Source: Haoranjiania flava
Lineage (GTDB): Bacteria > Bacteroidota > Bacteroidia > Chitinophagales > Chitinophagaceae
DNA length: 64,000 bases
Reading direction: 5' to 3'
Assembly: GCF_025631005.1 (NCBI RefSeq)
Contig: NZ_JAOTPL010000008.1
Span: 1-64,000, forward strand
A program made the translations under genes and the position numbers. Shown one piece after another: positions 56,069-64,000 of this stretch; position 1 is the first letter of the stretch, and each line of letters opens with the position of its first letter. Below the pieces are notes generated by a model, which saw only the letters and a list, made by a program, of their open reading frames with translations, was not told the origin of the DNA and did not search any database.

Positions 56069-57517
56069 CTACTTACCAAAAAGGTTTTTCCATTTGGCTG
56101 CAAACCCGCCCGGGGCTTGTGTTTCAGCGGGTTGTTGAGCTAAAGCCTCAAGCTTACTGTTCAGTTCGCGGATCTCTGCTGCCAAAGCCGCCATGCCATT
56201 GTCTTCATTGGCTTTGTTACGGTTTTCATGTGCATACTGTATGATTTCCATCTCTTTGTCTATAAGCTTTTGAATCTCCAGGATTTTTGTTTGGGTAAAC
56301 GATTTAAGATTGTCCAGTGATTCATCCAGCGTAGCATTTACTTTACCTACGGAGTTATTGATCATTTGCCTGCTGTGGTCGAGCGAGTTGTAGTGCTGTT
56401 GCAGGAAATCTATCAGTTGTTCATTGTGCTTAAAAGTCTGTATTACGTGGTCGCCCAGGACTTTAAAGTCATCGGTACGTGCAATCATCTCATTGATCTT
56501 ATGGGTATATTCTTTTGATTGCAATAGCATGGCATTCACATTGTCGAGATAGCGGCTGAATTCCTGAAAGCGCTCGGTTGTCAGTTGCAGCTCCTGCAGC
56601 GTAGCAATATTTGCTTTGGCAAACTGCATGTTGTCGGTGCTTTCAATACGTTCAAGAATTTTATTCTGTATGCTCAATGATTCAAAATTCTTATCAATCA
56701 GTGTTCCCATCGACTTCATATTATTTTCAAAATCGGTGTTGAACATTTTGAGGTTTCTCTGCACGTTGCTGAATGCGTTGTTTAAATTCTGGTTCAGTAA
56801 CGGCATCAGGTCAGACAATATAAATGTGTAGAAGTCTGTTTTCGCGGCTTCTTCCGATGCCAGCGCTCTCCTGTATTTACCGGTAAGATAAAAAGTAATG
56901 AGCAGCCCGGAAAACAGCATTACCAAAGCGATTGCGGTGATAGTGCCGTAAACCGAGTAGTGGTCTGCCGGCCCGTCTGAAACTTTCAGAAGCCCTGTGA
57001 TGATAGCCAGAATTGCGCCTAATACCCCCATGCGGAAAGGTGCCGGTATATCTCTTTTAATGTCTTTTTCTACAAGCGATGTATTGCTTTCAACAATTTC
57101 TTTCAGCAATACATAATCGGAGGCGTAGCCTTTGTTGCGGATGAGGTAGATATTAATGGTGTTGATGATCCTGGAGAGGATATAGCTGTGGTTGGCCTTG
57201 GTAGTGAGCAGCTCTACTGCGTGCAGATTATGCGGTTTGTACTTCTCGTATTCAGCAAATGACTTATCGGGTTTATTATTTGAATAAAAATCTTTGGGAT
57301 GCTCCATGTAATAGTTTTCCAACTCCGCAAGTATTTCCCGCGGATTGTTATGCAGCGAGTTGTCGGAGACATAAAAAGTATAGATTTTAAAATTATGCAC
57401 AGGCGGAAATACTTTGTGCAGCCGCTGTATTTTCTGCTGTGCTTTAAAATAAATATTCAGTTGAATGGCTACAAACGCAATAACAATGAACCATTCAATC
57501 AATTCAAAACTATTCAT
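56069..57517 (-). CDS. Membrane protein with MotA/ExbB-like topology and long coiled-coil tail
   Basis: A 482-residue protein. Membrane segments at about 8-24, 163-179 and 189-212 are arranged as one N-terminal helix, a loop of about 140 residues, then a helix pair, the topology of ExbB/TolQ/MotA. The pair (GVLGAILAIITGLL and TAIALVMLFSGLLITFYLTGKYRRA) resembles the conserved TM2-TM3 region, but weakly. Residues about 220-460 are a long coiled coil. Last gene of the operon, overlapping the upstream gene by eight bases. Channel function is an inference. Confidence 0.72.
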   Translation of the reverse strand: MNSFELIEWFIVIAFVAIQLNIYFKAQQKIQRLHKVFPPVHNFKIYTFYVSDNSLHNNPREILAELENYYMEHPKDFYSNNKPDKSFAEYEKYKPHNLHAVELLTTKANHSYILSRIINTINIYLIRNKGYASDYVLLKEIVESNTSLVEKDIKRDIPAPFRMGVLGAILAIITGLLKVSDGPADHYSVYGTITAIALVMLFSGLLITFYLTGKYRRALASEEAAKTDFYTFILSDLMPLLNQNLNNAFSNVQRNLKMFNTDFENNMKSMGTLIDKNFESLSIQNKILERIESTDNMQFAKANIATLQELQLTTERFQEFSRYLDNVNAMLLQSKEYTHKINEMIARTDDFKVLGDHVIQTFKHNEQLIDFLQQHYNSLDHSRQMINNSVGKVNATLDESLDNLKSFTQTKILEIQKLIDKEMEIIQYAHENRNKANEDNGMAALAAEIRELNSKLEALAQQPAETQAPGGFAAKWKNLFGK

Positions 57518-58106
57518 AGCGTATCACTGCTTTTTCTTTGATCACCCATTTATCGTTTTCCAACATTACTTTTCCGGGCTGTTCGGTGATGATTTTTTTG
57601 GCATCTTTAGCTGCTACATTTTGTTCAATGCAGCCGGGCTTCAGGTAAACCTCGCTCCTGCGGATAATTTCCTGCGGTTGCGCACCTTTGGTGTGTATTA
57701 CAAAAGTACCGGTATTTGCGTTGTTTTTTTCAAGTGTTATTTCATAAACCGTACCGCTTGCATCGTCCGTTTTCAACTCTGCGGGAAAGTAGTTGTCAAT
57801 AGGCTTCAGCATGTAAAACACGGTTTTTTCTTCTGCTTTTGGCTGCTGAGGCTGCTGCTTTCTTGAGATTGTTTTTCTTAATTTATTATTTTCTTCCATC
57901 AGTGTTTTTAATTTAGTTTCGAGTTGCAATGCTGACTGTAGTTGGTTTCTCATCGAATGGTTTTCAGAAATCAACCGCTGGTTTTCCTTCTTACAATTAG
58001 TTATTGCTGCCGAATAAGCGCTTCTTGCCTTGCGGTCGTTCAGCCAGATCAGCACAGCAAGGATCATTACGGCCACCAGTATCACAATCAAAAGAATATC
58101 TGTCAT
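57510..58106 (-). CDS. One-TM coiled-coil protein of unknown function
   Basis: A 198-residue protein: N-terminal membrane anchor (about 4-22, ILLIVILVAVMILAVLIWL), a coiled coil (about 25-82), a Gln/Pro-rich linker, and a C-terminal domain of about 95 residues rich in beta strand (FYMLKPIDNYFPAE, VYEITLEKNNAN). I do not recognise that domain and it is not a peptidoglycan-binding OmpA type. Six bases after the Hsp70-like gene, overlapping the next by eight. Confidence 0.75.
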   Translation of the reverse strand: MTDILLIVILVAVMILAVLIWLNDRKARSAYSAAITNCKKENQRLISENHSMRNQLQSALQLETKLKTLMEENNKLRKTISRKQQPQQPKAEEKTVFYMLKPIDNYFPAELKTDDASGTVYEITLEKNNANTGTFVIHTKGAQPQEIIRRSEVYLKPGCIEQNVAAKDAKKIITEQPGKVMLENDKWVIKEKAVIRYE

Positions 58107-58112
58107 ATCGTA

Positions 58113-61100
58113 TTATTTTTGAGCATCGGCAGATATTTTATACGCCAGCCTGTTCAGTACGCCTGTTGCGGGATAGAAGAATAACGTTTCTTCAATGTCT
58201 TCATTTTTATTGATCACATTTTTAAGCTTACGGTTAATGCCGTCTTTTAAAAATGTTTTCAGGTCTTCGCGCACATAGATCTTGCTTCTTTCTATCACTG
58301 CCGGGTTTACGCCAAAGTGTTTGTAATAGCTGTATTCATTGTTCCATTTAAAGAACTTATCAAAGAACACATTGGTTTCTTTGATCACTGAATCTATGAT
58401 GTCTTCGTTCAGAATCTCGGCGTATTGCAATGATGCTTGAGGTAGCAGTAAATCTTCTGAAGTGCCCGAGAGCGTTACTTTTATCCTGTCTTCAATTTTA
58501 TTCATACTGTTTACATCGGCCTTCATTTTCAAAGCGCCCTTGCCGGAGATTTCCTTAGGCTTATCGCCCAGTATCAGTTCAATGCGTGTGTGTGCATCCC
58601 GGCCGGAAATATCGCTGAAAATAATATTGGTAAGCTCTTCAATATTATCCAGGTCAGCCCCGAAAGATAATACGCGCAACAGTTTGGAGCCGTTGCCGCT
58701 AAACGTGATGTAGCGCGGTGTAGGCAGTTTTTTTGCATGCATGGTTTTAGCCAGGTGGTAAATCACGGCCATATAAAAGATCAGGAATACGATTTTCAGG
58801 TCCTCATCGCGCGTGAGCAGCTCAGAGAAAGAAATGTTTACATTCTTGTCTTTAAGCTCCGTATTATCTTCGAGTGAAAAGAAGAACTCAATCAGCTCAA
58901 TACTGTTGTCGTTCCTGCCTTTCAGCGATTTATAAATGCTCACCAGCTTGTGCGCGTCAATGCCTTCCAGGCTTTTTAAAATATAATCTTCATACTTGTT
59001 GATAAAGCCGTTCCTGCCATTTTCTGTATACGCATCTCCGAATATAGCGCTTGATGCAAAGTGGAAAGAGGTGAGCAGCACAGGATTGTTTTCATGGAAC
59101 ACAACCGCATCTGTGGTGCCGCCGCCAATATCTACGTTCATCACCGGCTTATCCGAAGAAGATTCTGCATATCCCCAGTAAGGCGCAATGGATTCGGTGA
59201 GCGTGTTGATTTTGGTATCCTTATCAAAAAATTCATGCTTATATTTCTGCAGCTGGCTTTTGAAGAAATTCAGCCTGTGGCTCTCCATGCTCGAAGGATA
59301 AAGCCAGATGATCTCTGCTTTGTTTAAAGAACCATTGTTGAGCAGTATTTTATTCCTGATCATCAGCATCATCTGTTCAATGAATGCCTTGGTTCTTTTT
59401 TCCAGCTTTGCATCCTGGAAGTTAGACCACTTAAGGCTTCCGGTGATCTCGCTGTTTAATTTGAAATCTTCTTTCAGGTACCAGAAGGGGATGTTAAAAT
59501 CTGCCAGTGCATAATTTTCCCTGTTTTCATTAAACTTGTTGTTGTCGTTGATCACTGTCCTGGTAGGGAAGTGGTATTTTACGTTTTCTCCTATGATCAA
59601 TGGCATAAATTCTTCATCAATAATGGCTAACAGGTCGTCTGCGCCGAAGCCAAGTTTAGATAAAGATATCTGCATGGCCTTGCCCGGCTTGTGCAGCGTT
59701 GTGTACTGAATGTCTTTTTCGGTGATGTCAAATGGCCGTGGCTCAGATTCAGTAGAAGAGTTGTATTCTATGTGTGTATTGGTTGTGCCGAAGTCAATAG
59801 AAAATTTAAAGGCTTTTGTCAGCGCTTCTTTTTCTTTTACAATAAACCTGGGAATAAGGATGCCTGTTGATTTGCGGTTGTATACCTCTATAAAATCAAA
59901 GGTATGATTAACGATGGAGTAGGTAGTAGATACACCGTTCTGAGATTTGCGGCTTCTCTGCTTTACATCTTTTACCGGTATTGGCTGCAGTCCTTTATCT
60001 ATGGCGGTTTCATACAATTTAATGCTATATTCATTGTTCCTGGTAAGCGGCGAAACATCGCGGTCTGCTACCAGTATCCTGTAATGCGGATCAATGCCTT
60101 CTATCTTAAGTTGGGGGTACAGCACTACCGTCATCTGGTTCTCCACAATTACGCCCTGGTTCTTGCTTTCTTCGGGTTGCAGAATTTTATCCTGAAACTG
60201 GTTCTTATTGTACACGCGTGTGAAAGTCACGTATTTACTACGTTGTATAGGAATACGCAAAGTTACTTTTACACCTGAGAGCATCTGCTCCATTTCAAGA
60301 ACTTTTTTGCCGTCACTTACTACTCCCTGTAATTTTTCTGTGGTAAAGTAATCAAAAAAAGCTTTTTTAACGGGCAGCAGGTAGCAGTGATCTTTTTCTC
60401 CCTGTGTTACTTTATAGTTGCCGTCAAAAAACTTATCGCTGTCCATAGGAAATGGCAGGCGTGTAATGTATGGTTCTAAAAAGTCGCTTACCGTAAGGTA
60501 CGGATACTGTATATGGTTCTGGTTGGGTAGTGTACGCTTATCCAGTGCTCGTTCATCGAAGTAGGGTACATTCCTGTGGTAGTTGTCGAGCCATTTGCCT
60601 CCCATAAAATTCAGCCCGTCATTGTTTTTTTCTGTAGGAAGAATGGCAGGCAGCTTATCGTGTGCGGCTTTTTCAGCATCAATAATGAAATCGTTATTAG
60701 CTGCAGGGTCTATGTCTGCCGTATTTTTGGCACGTAGCCTGAAACCCAGTATTTCTGCGTTGTTGCCGTCTCCGCCTACGCTGATGGGTGCATATTGGGT
60801 TTCATAAGTTTCCCGGTCAAACTGTTTGATCTCCTGCTTCAGATCTTCATCCAGGTGTTCAAAAGTATAGCCGAGATAATTATCAATATCAGTAAAATCT
60901 TCCGGGAACCTGTCGTAAGCAATCCTGAATGCGTAAATATATTTGATGAATTCTGCGCTCCTGTTTTTCAACGGGTAGAGGCTGAGGTCGAGCATACGGT
61001 CATTGCCGAAATTAATATCAACATAATCCAGGTTGTTGGCAGAAGAAAAGAACATGGTAGAGGGTGAAGTGCCGCCGATAATGTTGAGGATATCGGGCGC

Positions 61101-61613
61101 TCCTTTGCCGATGTAATTCAGCAGGTATATATGTTTCAGCTTGTGGAAGTTGAAAGCTTTTTTATCCTGTTTCAAAAACATTTTCAATGTTTCGCCAAGC
61201 AGCTTATGTTTAGGGTTGGAGGCATGCAGCAGCTTGCCAAGATCACTGTTGGTCTCTATTTCAATCTCTCCGTGTTGTACGCTTATGCCTGAATTCCATT
61301 CAATTACTTCTATTTTATCTTTCAATGATTCTATGTTGAAGAATATTTCTGCAATATCGAAACATTCTGATACCATGCGGTGATAAATGGTATTGCCGTC
61401 GAGGTTCCTGCTGTTGTTCACAAACCTGAAAGAAGTTCTTATCAGGTCCATCCTGGCAAAAGGCGAGGGGATGGAAGTGATCTGTGTAGCCACGTTGGCT
61501 CCTGCAGGGTCTTCGATGGAATTGATAAAATTATCCGACAGGTGACTATTTATCTGTGTCCAATGTTCAATATTTTCTGAAGCTCCTGTATGTAGACGAA
61601 AAATTTTGCTCAT
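58113..61613 (-). CDS. Large protein with actin/Hsp70-type ATPase domain
   Basis: A 1166-residue cytoplasmic protein. The C-terminal half holds the actin-superfamily ATP site: phosphate-1 SIDFGTTNTHIEY (605-617), phosphate-2 NVDIGGGTTDAVV (826-838) and the adenosine motif TFSGNGSKLL (970-979). The N-terminal 600 residues have no motif I recognise. It may be distantly related to SrfB-type proteins, which also carry such a domain, but I cannot confirm that. Fifteen bases after the tubulin-like gene. Confidence 0.82.
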   Translation of the reverse strand: MSKIFRLHTGASENIEHWTQINSHLSDNFINSIEDPAGANVATQITSIPSPFARMDLIRTSFRFVNNSRNLDGNTIYHRMVSECFDIAEIFFNIESLKDKIEVIEWNSGISVQHGEIEIETNSDLGKLLHASNPKHKLLGETLKMFLKQDKKAFNFHKLKHIYLLNYIGKGAPDILNIIGGTSPSTMFFSSANNLDYVDINFGNDRMLDLSLYPLKNRSAEFIKYIYAFRIAYDRFPEDFTDIDNYLGYTFEHLDEDLKQEIKQFDRETYETQYAPISVGGDGNNAEILGFRLRAKNTADIDPAANNDFIIDAEKAAHDKLPAILPTEKNNDGLNFMGGKWLDNYHRNVPYFDERALDKRTLPNQNHIQYPYLTVSDFLEPYITRLPFPMDSDKFFDGNYKVTQGEKDHCYLLPVKKAFFDYFTTEKLQGVVSDGKKVLEMEQMLSGVKVTLRIPIQRSKYVTFTRVYNKNQFQDKILQPEESKNQGVIVENQMTVVLYPQLKIEGIDPHYRILVADRDVSPLTRNNEYSIKLYETAIDKGLQPIPVKDVKQRSRKSQNGVSTTYSIVNHTFDFIEVYNRKSTGILIPRFIVKEKEALTKAFKFSIDFGTTNTHIEYNSSTESEPRPFDITEKDIQYTTLHKPGKAMQISLSKLGFGADDLLAIIDEEFMPLIIGENVKYHFPTRTVINDNNKFNENRENYALADFNIPFWYLKEDFKLNSEITGSLKWSNFQDAKLEKRTKAFIEQMMLMIRNKILLNNGSLNKAEIIWLYPSSMESHRLNFFKSQLQKYKHEFFDKDTKINTLTESIAPYWGYAESSSDKPVMNVDIGGGTTDAVVFHENNPVLLTSFHFASSAIFGDAYTENGRNGFINKYEDYILKSLEGIDAHKLVSIYKSLKGRNDNSIELIEFFFSLEDNTELKDKNVNISFSELLTRDEDLKIVFLIFYMAVIYHLAKTMHAKKLPTPRYITFSGNGSKLLRVLSFGADLDNIEELTNIIFSDISGRDAHTRIELILGDKPKEISGKGALKMKADVNSMNKIEDRIKVTLSGTSEDLLLPQASLQYAEILNEDIIDSVIKETNVFFDKFFKWNNEYSYYKHFGVNPAVIERSKIYVREDLKTFLKDGINRKLKNVINKNEDIEETLFFYPATGVLNRLAYKISADAQK

Positions 61614-61628
61614 GCCTAAGGTCTGGTT

Positions 61629-63107
61629 TTAGTGGCTGATGTTATTGTCAAAAACGCTGGCGGTGGTTGCCGACATTAACGCTAATAGTTTTTTCTGGCT
61701 TGCAAGATGGTCATATTTCGGCGCTGATTCCGATAGCTGGTTCCTGAAGTTTTTCAGGCCGGAGCTTTTCAGCAAGCCGCTCAGAAAAGTTTTCTTCTCA
61801 GGCGCACCAACCACAAGCTGGTAAAGGTCATCGCCGGTTTTGTCCGGTTCAATTACGTGAAACGAAACATTGGAATACTGCATCTCCTGCAGCCATTCTT
61901 TAAAATGCGTATTAAACTGGTTCAGTACCTGTTTAAACCTCGTATCCAGGCCGTCCCTGTTGAGTTTGTTGTTGCCGTCCTGCGCCCAAGCTTCTCCCTT
62001 TTTGCCGGCCAGCTCTTCGTAGTGGTATTCCATAAATGCACGGAATAATGCGAATTTCGTCAGTGGTTTGGCGAGCATGTCATAAGTGGCTCTTGCCAGG
62101 TCTTTAAAGCGCACTACCGAAGCGTCGTTTTGCAGGCCGAATTCATAAAACAAGGGTTCATTGGCAGTGCCTTGCTGTACATGTAGTTCCTGGTCTGTAA
62201 GGCTCATGAAATCTACAACAGAAAGCGCTGCAGCCATTTCTATAAAGTGTGCGCGGTTCTTCTGTTCACTGGATCCGTCTGCGCCATCCTGCTCATTGGT
62301 TACTTTATCGCCAATGTAGTACAGTGCATTGATAGAGCGGTTTCCCGTCACATTCCTGGAGTAATAATGCAGCGCAGCCTTGGTTTTAGAAATAAATGTA
62401 TCTGAATTAATGGTTGTCTTCTCATTGCCGCGTACACCAAAGTAGGGTAGAATGGTTACTGCGCCTATCCTGGCATCATTCAGAAAACTATGGTGCGGTA
62501 CGGAAGGGTCTGCATCGCGGATGTTCTTTAAGATCAGCGGAAAGCCGGCGGCGCCCGTACCACCGAAGATAGAGCTGATGATAAATACCCGGTCGTTTGC
62601 CTCAAAATTTTGTGCGAACCGTTTAAAAAATTCTGATTGTTTAAACTTGTTCAGGACCACACTGCCGATGTTGGGGTTACCCTTGAAGCCTACTTCCATA
62701 TTGGCTTCCAGGTTGTTCTTCGAAAACAAAAGCGACATCAGCGACTTATTACTTTCGTCCAGAGAACTGTATTCTATAAAGTCTTTGAAAAGCTGCTCCT
62801 TTACGCCTTCTATATCAAATTTAAAATTATCAGATACAAAGCTTCCGTCGCCCAATTCATCCAGGGAAGTGATTCTTGTGCTGAAAAAATCTGATTCATC
62901 GGATGATGCTTTTTCCCTGATCTCTTTATACAGGCGTAGAATCTCTACCGTGCGCGTAAGGTCTCCGTTGGATGCATCCGGGTCAATGATGATGGGAATA
63001 ACCGTATCTGTATTCTCCATTTTTACACCGGAAGCCAGCAGCATGGCCAGTGATTTTACCACCCTCGAACCGGTGCCGCCTATAGCAAATAGAAATAATT
63101 TTGACAT
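61629..63107 (-). CDS. Tubulin/FtsZ-like GTPase family protein
   Basis: A 492-residue protein with a Rossmann start FAIGGTGSRVVKSLA (about 7-21) and the tubulin signature in variant form, SSIFGGTGAAGFPLI (about 178-192; FtsZ has GGGTGTG). It fits the bacterial tubulin-like families distinct from FtsZ. The C-terminal part (about 340-492) is helical and not FtsZ-like. It starts three bases after the small membrane protein gene. Whether it polymerises is unknown. Confidence 0.8.
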   Translation of the reverse strand: MSKLFLFAIGGTGSRVVKSLAMLLASGVKMENTDTVIPIIIDPDASNGDLTRTVEILRLYKEIREKASSDESDFFSTRITSLDELGDGSFVSDNFKFDIEGVKEQLFKDFIEYSSLDESNKSLMSLLFSKNNLEANMEVGFKGNPNIGSVVLNKFKQSEFFKRFAQNFEANDRVFIISSIFGGTGAAGFPLILKNIRDADPSVPHHSFLNDARIGAVTILPYFGVRGNEKTTINSDTFISKTKAALHYYSRNVTGNRSINALYYIGDKVTNEQDGADGSSEQKNRAHFIEMAAALSVVDFMSLTDQELHVQQGTANEPLFYEFGLQNDASVVRFKDLARATYDMLAKPLTKFALFRAFMEYHYEELAGKKGEAWAQDGNNKLNRDGLDTRFKQVLNQFNTHFKEWLQEMQYSNVSFHVIEPDKTGDDLYQLVVGAPEKKTFLSGLLKSSGLKNFRNQLSESAPKYDHLASQKKLLALMSATTASVFDNNISH

Positions 63108-63110
63108 AAT

Positions 63111-63566
63111 TTAAAAAGGAACTTTTCTGTTTACAGAACTTTTCCATTTGATGAGAATGGAAAACAAAATACTCCAGATAATTGAATAAATAAACGCGGT
63201 AGTTGCAAAGCCCGCACAGTCTGAAACGCCCACACGTAGCTGGTTACAGATGTTTCCGGCCTTCAGGTCGTTGTTGGTATATACAAATGCAATGATGAAA
63301 ATAATCACAGCGCCGATGAGTACATTCAGCAGCCATTTACCTACATTGTTCCACCCCGAGCGGTTAAGAATGCCGTAGTAATAATTAAAAATGATCAGCG
63401 AATTGATGATAAACAAACTCAGGAACACCAGGTTGTAGGTTGATTGCCGCGTATAGTCAGCGCAGGCCATATCCAGGCCGCGCAAATGTTCGCCCAATCC
63501 ATTGGAAGTGCTGTACATACCCAGCGCTTCAAACAAGCCGATCAAAAATTCTGATAAAGCCTTCAT
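63111..63566 (-). CDS. Small membrane protein of unknown function
   Basis: A 151-residue protein with three or four membrane segments: about 46-64, 77-97 and 118-140, after an amphipathic N-terminus. No known domain. Two Cys pairs flank the membrane part (NICNQLR and SDCAGF). It lies between the exported protein (12-base gap) and the tubulin-like gene (3-base gap). Confidence 0.72.
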   Translation of the reverse strand: MKALSEFLIGLFEALGMYSTSNGLGEHLRGLDMACADYTRQSTYNLVFLSLFIINSLIIFNYYYGILNRSGWNNVGKWLLNVLIGAVIIFIIAFVYTNNDLKAGNICNQLRVGVSDCAGFATTAFIYSIIWSILFSILIKWKSSVNRKVPF

Positions 63567-63578
63567 GTTTTTAAAAAA

Positions 63579-64000
63579 TTATTTTTTTGATTTTAAGAAG
63601 ATAAAGCCGCCTATCGCCAGCGCTGCTACCAGTATTATCCACCACGGAAAGCCCGAAGATGCACTGTTTTCGCCACCTCCGGCTGCATTTTTACTTATTT
63701 TTATATTTACTGAAAATTGTTCTTTACCGTCGTAGGCATTGTTGTAGGCCTGTGAAATTCCCTCGGCAAGGTATTTAAAGCCGAAAGTCTGGGTTTGTTG
63801 TACACTATCCAGCGGATCGGTATCGTTAAGGGTAGATGTTTTGCTGATCCAGCCCGGCAGGTTGGCTTTTAGCTTTACGGGTACATCCTGCCTTGGTTTC
63901 AGTTCGCTTGTTGCAAGGGTGTAGATGTGTGTAAAACCTTTAAGGCTTTCATTGGTATCATCGCCTATTTTTTCAATGGATACAATTTCATAGTTTGGAG
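63579..64000 (-). CDS. C-terminal end of an exported, membrane-anchored protein (partial)
   Basis: An open frame entering from beyond the window and stopping at 63579. Its 140 visible residues are a soluble beta-rich region (GFTHIYTLATSELKPRQ, DVPVKLKANLPGW), a Gly/Ser linker and one membrane segment (FPWWIILVAALAIGGFIFL) followed by a basic end. This is the layout of a cell-surface or periplasmic protein with a C-terminal anchor. Its start and main domain are outside the window. Confidence 0.72.
   Translation of the reverse strand, partial: PNYEIVSIEKIGDDTNESLKGFTHIYTLATSELKPRQDVPVKLKANLPGWISKTSTLNDTDPLDSVQQTQTFGFKYLAEGISQAYNNAYDGKEQFSVNIKISKNAAGGGENSASSGFPWWIILVAALAIGGFIFLKSKK

Noticed and set aside
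56069..58106. Zorya defence system
   Set aside because: The membrane protein resembles ZorA in layout, but no OmpA-type ZorB domain and no ZorC, ZorD or ZorE-like gene is visible, so the name is not justified.
1..64000. tRNA, rRNA or CRISPR
   Set aside because: I looked for T-loop motifs, rRNA-like stretches and regularly spaced short repeats and saw none. The spaced repeats present are contiguous or hairpin units without unique spacers.

Overview
The window reads as chromosomal DNA of a Bacteroidota bacterium, most likely a relative of the Chitinophagaceae (inferred from gene content only, not from a database search). The evidence is a SusC/SusD pair, a FecR-type anti-sigma factor with DUF4974 domains, DUF4249 and LEA-type lipoproteins, a fused E1 alpha/beta oxo-acid dehydrogenase, almost no Shine-Dalgarno sequences, and promoters of the Bacteroidota form TTG-N19-TAnnTTTG (clear for rpoC and rpsU). 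I see no tRNA, rRNA, CRISPR array, intact insertion sequence or prophage.

Layout. 1-540: palindrome-rich spacer with a decayed Fic C-terminus. 0.5-9.3 kb: hemN, a lipoprotein, a DUF1287 protein, rpoC standing alone without rpoB, a TraB/GumN protein and a truncated haemoglobin. 9.4-15 kb: DUF417 membrane protein with an AraC regulator, a DUF4249/TonB-receptor pair and xerC. 15-17.7 kb: a Fic protein with an operator-like repeat cluster, rpsU, ribE and a DUF721 protein. 17.7-21.4 kb: the oxidative pentose phosphate operon gnd-zwf-pgl. 21.4-26 kb: GH13 amylase with an LEA lipoprotein, WbqC, and a BlaR1/BlaI-like pair.

26-45 kb is a polysaccharide utilisation locus that points to alpha-mannan: ECF sigma factor, FecR anti-sigma factor, SusC, SusD, SusE, GH76 and GH125 on the minus strand, with a second GH125, a conserved hypothetical gene and a mutarotase converging on it, and a divergent GH2 enzyme. 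The SusC, SusD and GH76 genes, and a VOC gene at 51.2 kb, are preceded by tandem copies of one roughly 90-110 bp hairpin repeat. The repeat is phased so that the gene's ATG is the first codon of what would be the next unit.

45-55.5 kb holds OsmC, the fused E1 enzyme, a Crp/Fnr regulator, DUF2891, and a run of small stress or modification-type genes (DUF1801, two AHSA1/SRPBCC, VOC, DinB, Sel1, VOC) with one VOC remnant. 55.5-56 kb is repeat-rich spacer.

56-64 kb (minus strand, running off the right edge) is the least familiar part. It is a tightly packed operon of at least six genes: a C-terminally anchored exported protein, a small membrane protein, a tubulin/FtsZ-like protein, a 1166-residue protein with an actin/Hsp70-type ATPase domain, a one-TM coiled-coil protein, and a membrane protein with MotA/ExbB-like topology and a long coiled-coil tail. 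Two cytoskeletal-type NTPases together with a putative ion-channel-type membrane protein make this the best candidate for an undescribed system.
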